From: Paraglaciecola algarum | GTDB lineage: Bacteria > Pseudomonadota > Gammaproteobacteria > Enterobacterales > Alteromonadaceae | Assembly (NCBI RefSeq): GCF_021532655.1 | Contig: NZ_JAKGAS010000001.1 | Coordinates: 682,001 to 746,000, forward strand | Direction: 5' to 3' | DNA: 64,000 nucleotides | In this document: piece by piece, positions 58,315 to 64,000 of the stretch | How the letters are laid out: every line of letters starts with the position of its first letter | Numbering within the stretch: the stretch's first letter is position 1 | Translations under genes and position numbers: made by a program | Notes under the pieces: model-generated | What the model was told of the DNA's origin: nothing | What the model saw: only the letters and a program-made list of their open reading frames with translations | The model's database searches: none

Positions 58315-59334
58315 ATGAGAGCAGTAGTGTGTGTGGAGCCAGGCGTTCTTGAATATAAAGAATTTGAGAAACCTGAACCTAAAGCCGGTGAAGTACTGGT
58401 AAAAATTAAATCCATTGGTGTATGTGGAACAGACATCCATGCTTTTGGGGGTAACCAACCATTTTTTGAATATCCTAGAGTGTTAGGACATGAATTAGCT
58501 GGTGTTGTTGAAAAAGTTGGTGAGGGAGTTGATTTAGCTTCTGGTAAATCCGTATACATTATTCCTTATATTAGTTGTGGAACATGTATCGCGTGTCGAA
58601 ATGATAAAGGTAATTGCTGTACAAATATAGAAGTAATAGGCGTTCATAGAGATGGTGGTATGTGCGAATATATCTGTGTGCCGGTTAAATATGTTGTGCA
58701 TACTGAAGGGCTTAGTTTTAACGATTTGGCTGTAGTAGAGTGCTTTTCTATTGGGGCTCATGCGGTACGTCGAGCAGAAATAAAGGAAACAGATACAGTA
58801 TTGGTTATGGGATCTGGCCCTATTGGTATCGGCGCTATACAATTTTCTCAAATGTCTGGAGCTAAGGTATTGGTTTCAGACATAGATCAAGCCAAAACTA
58901 AGTTTTGCCTCGAGAATTATGGTGTTGACGGCACAGTCAATGCGTTAGGCGACGTTACTCAACAATTAAGTGAGTTAACTAACGGAGAATTCCCTACTGT
59001 CATTATTGATTGCACGGGAAATGTAAAAGCAATGGAATCAGCGATTACTAATCTAGCTCATGGCGGTAAAATTGTTTATGTAAGCGTGGTAAAAGCAAAT
59101 ATCTGTTTTAATGACCCTGAATTTCATAAACGTGAAACGACTCTTTTAGGCAGTAGAAATGCTACTAAAGAGGATTTTGAAAACGTGGTTAATGGTCTAA
59201 AAGATGGCACTTTAAAAAGCAATGGTTTTATTACCCACACAGCTCAATTTAGTAAAATGGTAGAGAGCTTTGAAACATGGACTAAGCCTGGATCAGGAGT
59301 AATTAAAGCGGTAATAGAGATGGATGATGCTTAA
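58315..59334 (+). CDS. Zn-dependent dehydrogenase, L-galactonate 5-dehydrogenase-like
   Basis: This 339-residue medium-chain alcohol dehydrogenase has the catalytic-zinc region GVCGTDIHAFGGNQPFFEYPR near 36-56 and GHE at 59-61. The structural-zinc cysteines lie at about 88-105 (SCGTCIACRN and CC), and the NAD motif VMGSGPIGIGA near 164. IKSIGVCGTDIHAFGGNQPFF and DPEFHKRETTLLGSRNAT are strikingly like E. coli LgoD (YjjN), which oxidises L-galactonate to D-tagaturonate. An L-fuconate or 2-keto-3-deoxy-fuconate substrate is also possible. Its end overlaps the lactonase start. Confidence 0.85.
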   Translation: MRAVVCVEPGVLEYKEFEKPEPKAGEVLVKIKSIGVCGTDIHAFGGNQPFFEYPRVLGHELAGVVEKVGEGVDLASGKSVYIIPYISCGTCIACRNDKGNCCTNIEVIGVHRDGGMCEYICVPVKYVVHTEGLSFNDLAVVECFSIGAHAVRRAEIKETDTVLVMGSGPIGIGAIQFSQMSGAKVLVSDIDQAKTKFCLENYGVDGTVNALGDVTQQLSELTNGEFPTVIIDCTGNVKAMESAITNLAHGGKIVYVSVVKANICFNDPEFHKRETTLLGSRNATKEDFENVVNGLKDGTLKSNGFITHTAQFSKMVESFETWTKPGSGVIKAVIEMDDA

Positions 59335-60160
59335 GGTTGATGCACACCAACATTTTTGGCGCTTTACTGAAGAAGACTATGGATGGATAGGGGAAGAAGA
59401 TAAAGTACTAAAGAAAGACTTTTTACCAGAACAACTATCTATCTTACTGAAAGAAAATGATATGGATGCTTGTGTTGCGGTACAAGCTCGCCAATCTATT
59501 GAGGAAACTAATTGGTTAATTGAGTTGGCTGATCAATATAACTTTATAAAAGGGGTTGTTGGTTGGCTTGATTTAAAAGCGGATGATCTAGAGCAACAAT
59601 TATTAGGTTATAAAGACAAACCATGTCTAAAAGGGTTTCGTCATGTGTTGCAAGCAGAGCCTGATCCAAACTTTATGCTAGATCCTAAATTTATTCGTGG
59701 TTTACATATCTTAGAAAAACATGGTTATTGTTACGACTTACTTATTTTTGCCCACCAGCTTCCACATGCCCTTAAATTAGTTAAACAAGTACCTAATTTA
59801 AAAATTGTCATTGATCATATTGCAAAACCTCAGATTGCAAGCGGTACTGGTTTTAAAGAATGGCAAGTGATCATGAACGAACTTGCTGAGTTTCCAAATG
59901 TGTACTGTAAGGTGTCTGGTATGGTGACTGAAGCCGATTTGAAAAATTGGCAGCCAAGTGACTTCACGCCATATTTAAACGCAGTGTTTAACGCATTTGG
60001 CACCAGCAAAGTAATGTTTGGTTCTGATTGGCCAGTGTGTTTATTAGGTGGTAGTTACTCAGACATCAAGAATATAGTAGTAGATTATCTGCAGCCTAAT
60101 TGTTCAGACAACTTTGATGATGTGTTTGGTACTAATGCTGTAAAGTTTTATCAATTGTAA
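59324..60160 (+). CDS. Amidohydrolase-type sugar lactonase (L-fuconolactonase-like)
   Basis: This 278-residue COG3618-type amidohydrolase begins VDAHQHFWRF, the family's metal-binding HxH. Further metal/catalytic residues are in LKGFRHVLQ, IVIDHIAKP and MFGSDWPVC. Family members open L-fucono-1,5-lactone, L-galactono-lactone or L-rhamnono-lactone. Between an aldose dehydrogenase and an aldonate dehydrogenase it fits the second step of the pathway. The start (59324 or 59327) lies inside the end of the dehydrogenase gene. Confidence 0.88.
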   Translation: MMLKVDAHQHFWRFTEEDYGWIGEEDKVLKKDFLPEQLSILLKENDMDACVAVQARQSIEETNWLIELADQYNFIKGVVGWLDLKADDLEQQLLGYKDKPCLKGFRHVLQAEPDPNFMLDPKFIRGLHILEKHGYCYDLLIFAHQLPHALKLVKQVPNLKIVIDHIAKPQIASGTGFKEWQVIMNELAEFPNVYCKVSGMVTEADLKNWQPSDFTPYLNAVFNAFGTSKVMFGSDWPVCLLGGSYSDIKNIVVDYLQPNCSDNFDDVFGTNAVKFYQL

Positions 60161-60169
60161 GAGGTTTGT

Positions 60170-61105
60170 GTGGAATACAATGCTTTAGGTAAGACAGGCC
60201 TTAAACTGTCAAAACTGAGTTACGGAGCCTCACCTTTAGGCGGTGTATTTAGAAACATTAGTGAACAAGACGGCATCAAAACCGTGCATACAGCACTTGA
60301 CCTTGGTATTAACCATATTGACGTATCGCCTTACTATGGTCTGACTGTGGCCGAAACTGTTTTAGGTAAAGCCTTAAAAACGGTACCCAGAGACAAATAC
60401 ATTTTGTCTACCAAAGCAGGTCGCTACGGCTCTGACTTTGCTGATTTTGATTTTTCAGCTAAACGTATTCGCAAAAGTTTGGATGAAAGCTTGTCTCGCT
60501 TGCAAGTAGATGGTGTGGATATTTTGTATCTACATGACATTGAATTTGGTAATTTACAACAAGTGTTCGATGAATCTATCCCTTGTTTAATGGATTTAAA
60601 GAAAGAAGGGAAAGTACGTTACATAGGTGTAACAGGTTATCCAATTAAAATATTTGCTGAGACAATCAAGCAGTTCGATATTGATTGCATTTTAACCTAT
60701 TGCCGTTACGCGTTACACGACACAGCGTTAGAAACCTTGATCCCAGAGCTTGATATTAAAGGTGTGGGCATAATCAATGCCTCACCTACAGCAATGGGCG
60801 TGTTAACCAGCCGTGGTGCACCAGAGTGGCATCCTGCGCACAAAGATATGTTAGCTGCAGGTGCTAAAGCAGTGGAATATTGTAAGCAAAAAGGCATTGA
60901 TATTACCCAAGTCGCTTTACAATTTGCGATTGACCATCCATCTATCACCTCTACTTTAGTTGGCACCGCTAATCCCGCTAATATTGAAAAGAATGTGAAG
61001 TGGGCACAAAGTAAAGCAGACCCAGAACTGATTGCCACCTTACGTGGTTTCTTTGATGGTATACCGAATACATGGCCTTCAGGTCATGCCAAGTATCAAG
61101 ACTAA
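60170..61105 (+). CDS. Aldo/keto reductase, L-fucose/L-galactose dehydrogenase-like
   Basis: This 311-residue TIM-barrel aldo/keto reductase starts at GTG 60170 after a GAGG ribosome site. The catalytic tetrad is visible as Asp in HIDVSPYYG (with its Tyr), Lys in ILSTKAGRYG and His in DILYLHDIEF. ASPLGGVFRNISEQDGI and GIINASPTAMGVL resemble D-threo-aldose/L-fucose dehydrogenases and plant-type L-galactose dehydrogenase. It probably oxidises the free L-sugar to its lactone as the first step. It ends at a hairpin terminator shared with uxaA. Confidence 0.86.
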   Translation: MEYNALGKTGLKLSKLSYGASPLGGVFRNISEQDGIKTVHTALDLGINHIDVSPYYGLTVAETVLGKALKTVPRDKYILSTKAGRYGSDFADFDFSAKRIRKSLDESLSRLQVDGVDILYLHDIEFGNLQQVFDESIPCLMDLKKEGKVRYIGVTGYPIKIFAETIKQFDIDCILTYCRYALHDTALETLIPELDIKGVGIINASPTAMGVLTSRGAPEWHPAHKDMLAAGAKAVEYCKQKGIDITQVALQFAIDHPSITSTLVGTANPANIEKNVKWAQSKADPELIATLRGFFDGIPNTWPSGHAKYQD

Positions 61106-61162
61106 TCCCTTATGTGGTCTTAATCGGGTTTTGTGTTTATTTTGATAAATGTGTAGTAATTA

Positions 61163-61190
61163 AAAAAAGCGATCTTCGGATCGCTTTTTT
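61163..61190. terminator. Bidirectional terminator with TTCG tetraloop
   Basis: Twelve-base arms, including the A and T runs, (AAAAAAGCGATC and its complement) enclose a TTCG loop between the convergent aldo/keto reductase and uxaA genes. A and T runs on both sides make it work in both directions. Confidence 0.9.
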
Positions 61191-61221
61191 GTTGGGGACT
61201 CATGAGGTGATTACCTTAGAC

Positions 61222-62790
61222 TTAAAGTGTCACTCCATTTTTCCAAATAGCGACTTCACGATTATCGTTAATTTCATTGTTCGTTAATTTACCAGAGGCC
61301 ACTTCTAAAATATAATCAAATAGTTTGTCTGCACACTCATCTACATCTAAACCAGCATCTAAAATTTGTCCTGCATTAAAATCAATCCAATGGGGTTTGC
61401 GCATAGCTAAATCTGAATTAGATGATATTTTCACTGTTGGCACAGGGAAACCTAAAGGCGTTCCTCTACCTGTGGTAAATAACACTATATTTGCTCCTGC
61501 GGCTGCCAATGCGGTTGAGGATACTGCATCATTACCTGGTGCTTGTAATAAGGTTAAACCTGGCTTTACTGAGGCTTTCATACCGTAATCCAACACTTCG
61601 TTTATAATAGCCTTACCGCCTTTTTGGATGGCCCCAAGAGATTTTTCTTCAAGAGTAGTTAGTCCGCCAGCTTTGTTACCTGGTGATGGGTTTTCGTAAA
61701 TTGGTTGATTGTTATCGATGAAATATTGTTTAAATTCATCTACTAAACTGACTATCTGTGAAAAAATTTGTTTAGATTGAGCGCGATCCATTAATACCTG
61801 TTCTGCGCCAAACATCTCAGGGGTTTCGGTTAGGATCACGCGCCCTCCAAAATGTGTCAGTTTATCGGTGACTCTACCTACGATAGAGTTGGCTGTTAGA
61901 CCGCTAAACCCATCAGAGCCACCACATTTCATGCCTAAGGTTAATTTAGAAACCGGTTGAGAGGTACGTTTGTCTTTTGCCATTTCAACAAGTAGTTCTT
62001 CAATACAAGCCATACCTTGGTCGATTTCATTAGACACTTCTTGGGAGTTAAAATAACGGATTCGGTTCATATCTAAACCCGTTGTGGAGGCTATGAGCTG
62101 TGAAAGTTGGTTATTTTCACAACCTAATCCAATAACCACAACACCGCCTGCGTTAGCATGCTGAATCAAACTCGCTAATATGTTTTTAGTATTAGATAAA
62201 TCATCGCCTAATTGAGAGCAGCCATAGGGGTGGGTAATTGCAATAAAGTCATCTGCTTGCCCAGCAAATTTTACGCGGCTTAAATCTGTAATACGCTTTG
62301 CAGCTTGGTTCACACAACCTACCGTGTTAATGACCCAAATTTCGTTTCGAATACCTACCTGACCATTATTTCTTAGATAGCCTTCAAACTGAGGGCAATT
62401 AGGATCTACAGGTGGCACTTTAGGTTCACATGGGTATTGGAAAGATTCACTACCATCAAGATTAGTGGCTAAATTATGGCTATGTACATGTTCACCGGCT
62501 GAAATATCTTGGGTTGCTTGGCCTATGCTGTAGCCATATTTGACTATATGTTCGCCTTTTTCAATATCTGTCATCGCTATTTTATGACCTGCCGTGATGT
62601 CATTTTTTAAAGCTAATTCTAAATCATTGACCAACACAGAGATGCCTTGGGCTAGAGGCTTGATCGCAACTAATACGTTGTCTTGTGGATGCACTTGTAT
62701 AATGAGGCGTTCATTTTCATTAGTAATAGATGAGGTTAAGTCTTGCACAGTTATTCCAAAATTAAGCAAATCATGGAGTGAATATATCAT
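61222..62790 (-). CDS. uxaA: Altronate dehydratase family protein
   Basis: This 522-residue protein has an N-terminal SAF domain (about 28-105, ending SAGEHVHSHN) and a large C-terminal dehydratase domain with NTVGCVNQAAKRI, THPYGCSQLGDD, GLGCENNQ, MKCGGSDGFSGLTANS, ENPSPGNKAGG and APGNDAVSSTALA. These match E. coli UxaA (495) throughout, which turns D-altronate into 2-keto-3-deoxy-D-gluconate using iron. The first 25 residues are extra. In fucose loci UxaA homologs are thought to dehydrate L-fuconate, so either substrate is possible. Confidence 0.92.
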   Translation of the reverse strand: MIYSLHDLLNFGITVQDLTSSITNENERLIIQVHPQDNVLVAIKPLAQGISVLVNDLELALKNDITAGHKIAMTDIEKGEHIVKYGYSIGQATQDISAGEHVHSHNLATNLDGSESFQYPCEPKVPPVDPNCPQFEGYLRNNGQVGIRNEIWVINTVGCVNQAAKRITDLSRVKFAGQADDFIAITHPYGCSQLGDDLSNTKNILASLIQHANAGGVVVIGLGCENNQLSQLIASTTGLDMNRIRYFNSQEVSNEIDQGMACIEELLVEMAKDKRTSQPVSKLTLGMKCGGSDGFSGLTANSIVGRVTDKLTHFGGRVILTETPEMFGAEQVLMDRAQSKQIFSQIVSLVDEFKQYFIDNNQPIYENPSPGNKAGGLTTLEEKSLGAIQKGGKAIINEVLDYGMKASVKPGLTLLQAPGNDAVSSTALAAAGANIVLFTTGRGTPLGFPVPTVKISSNSDLAMRKPHWIDFNAGQILDAGLDVDECADKLFDYILEVASGKLTNNEINDNREVAIWKNGVTL

Positions 62791-62896
62791 TTATATTTGA
62801 ATGTGTTAATTTATAAATGATTAATTAATTCTTAACATTTGTTAACAATTGGTGCATAGTACTTTAATAACAATAAAAGATAACTTGGAGTTAACA

Positions 62897-64000
62897 ATGA
62901 GTGAAAATTCGACCGAATTTAAGTTGGGTGCGGATGCAGGATCCACTAAGCCTAAAATATTAGAAGCAAAATATATAATACCCTTTATTTTAGTAGCCAG
63001 TTTATTTCCATTATGGGGATTTGCTAATGATGTAACAAACCCGTTAGTGAAAGCATTTAAAGATATATTCTTAATTTCAAATGCACAAAGTAGCTTAGTG
63101 CAATTTGCATTTTATTTAGGTTATGGGGTGATGGCTATTCCAGCCGCAATATTTATACGTAAATATTCTTATAAGGCTGGTATTTTATTAGGTTTAGCTT
63201 TGTACGCTGCTGGCGCTGCTTTGTTTATTCCTGCAGCAAGTTACGCTGAGTTTAATTATTTCCTAGCGGCACTTTGGATAATAACCTGTGGATTAGCTTT
63301 GTTAGAAACCACAGCTAATCCTTATGTGTTGTCTATGGGACATCCTGATACTTCCACACAAAGACTAAACTTAGCTCAAGCCTTTAATCCTATTGGTTCT
63401 TTAACCGGTATGTTTATCGCTTCAACTTACATACTAAATGAATTAAAAGTAGCTGAATTTAGGGCAAATGAGCAGGCTGCCCATCCAGAATATGCAGATA
63501 TGCTACCTTCAGTGGTGGATGGAAAACTAACTACAGCATTAGAAACTTTTTCAAAAACTAATCCGGTTGAACATCAAGCTATGCAAGCAGCTGATTTAGC
63601 CACGGTACAAGGCCCATATGTGGCTATTGCGTGTGTCGTAGCCGTGCTATTTTTTGTATTTTTATTTAATAAATTGCCTAAGACCATGTCTCATGATCAC
63701 CCTCTAACGGGTAAGGAATTAAAAGAAACATTTGGTCGTTTGTTTAAAAATGGCTGTTACTTAGAAGGCGTAGTGGCACAAGCATTTTATGTAGGTGCAC
63801 AAATTATGTGCTGGACATTTGTTATCCACTACGGCATGACATCAGTGGGCTTAACTGCTTCTGAAGCCCAAGGATATAATATGTGGGCCATGGGGATATT
63901 CTTAGCTAGCCGTTTTATTTGTACTTTCTTGTTAGGCTTTATACGTCCAGGTCAATTATTAATGGTCTTGGCGGTAGGTGGTTTCTTATTGACTATCCCG
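62897..64000 (+). CDS. fucP: FucP-type L-fucose/L-sugar:proton symporter, 3'-truncated by window
   Basis: 368 codons are present and the frame is open to the window end. A GGAG ribosome site lies six bases before ATG 62897. The protein is a major-facilitator transporter of the FucP family: YIIPFILVASLFPLWGFAND, SLVQFAFYLGYGVMAIPA, SYKAGILLGLALYAAGAALF and LALLETTANPYVLSMG with RLNLAQAFNPIGS. It would import L-fucose or L-galactose across the inner membrane. It is divergent from uxaA across a 106-base gap. Confidence 0.9.
   Translation, partial: MSENSTEFKLGADAGSTKPKILEAKYIIPFILVASLFPLWGFANDVTNPLVKAFKDIFLISNAQSSLVQFAFYLGYGVMAIPAAIFIRKYSYKAGILLGLALYAAGAALFIPAASYAEFNYFLAALWIITCGLALLETTANPYVLSMGHPDTSTQRLNLAQAFNPIGSLTGMFIASTYILNELKVAEFRANEQAAHPEYADMLPSVVDGKLTTALETFSKTNPVEHQAMQAADLATVQGPYVAIACVVAVLFFVFLFNKLPKTMSHDHPLTGKELKETFGRLFKNGCYLEGVVAQAFYVGAQIMCWTFVIHYGMTSVGLTASEAQGYNMWAMGIFLASRFICTFLLGFIRPGQLLMVLAVGGFLLTIP

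Overview
The window looks like a chromosomal core segment of a low-GC marine gammaproteobacterium of the order Alteromonadales, most like the Glaciecola/Paraglaciecola/Alteromonas group. The evidence is conserved gammaproteobacterial gene blocks (nrdAB-yfaE, ubiG-gyrA, serC-aroA-cmk-rpsA-ihfB-lapAB-pyrF, lrp-ftsK-lolA-rarA-crcB-serS, tusDCBE-yccA, ccoNOQP-ccoHIS-uspE-ttcA) next to algal-sugar genes. The genus is an inference.

Layout. 1-79: first codons of a FucP-like sugar transporter leaving the window. 269-4088: aerobic ribonucleotide reductase operon nrdA-nrdB-yfaE (minus strand), with two candidate NrdR boxes exactly 32 bp apart upstream. 4533-5917: ubiG and a HAD phosphatase, divergent from gyrA. 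9054-16841: serC-aroA, cmk, rpsA (leader hairpins with GGA loops), ihfB, lapAB, pyrF. 16903-25005: ald divergent from lrp, then ftsK, lolA, rarA, crcB, serS. 25079-29898: an accessory minus-strand group of a Sel1 protein, an exported TIM-barrel protein, a GMC oxidoreductase broken by one frameshift, and its gluconate-dehydrogenase-subunit-3-like partner. 30046-32212: tusDCBE and yccA.

32392-43448 is repeat-rich. Two identical tRNA-Ser(UGA) genes lie 9 kb apart. Each has a near-consensus promoter, and each is followed by a terminator, an inverted copy of the tRNA 3' end and a string of very short stem-loops. Between them lie yebE-like, nhaR, a ribosome-hibernation factor, a DEAD-box helicase, a MYG1-family gene, a DUF2147 gene and a phoD-type phosphatase. 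ttcA and uspE are separated by a 297-bp palindromic MITE-like element.

44573-51598 carries the cbb3 oxidase genes ccoNOQP with assembly genes ccoH, ccoI and ccoS and a TauE/SafE-like membrane protein. The 57-codon ccoQ was read directly from the gap between ccoO and ccoP. The fnr/etrA gene that I expect between this block and uspE is absent. 52393-53337 encodes two bacterioferritins with complementary losses of active-site and haem residues. A KefB/C-type antiporter follows.

55183-64000 is a sugar-catabolic island: ThuA-like lipoprotein, IclR regulator, a secreted carbohydrate-binding-like domain, an L-galactonate-dehydrogenase-like enzyme, a lactonase, an aldo/keto reductase, an altronate dehydratase (uxaA) and a FucP transporter cut by the window end. 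Together they read as an oxidative route for L-galactose or L-fucose, sugars of red and brown algal polysaccharides. No prophage, CRISPR array or intact insertion sequence was seen.
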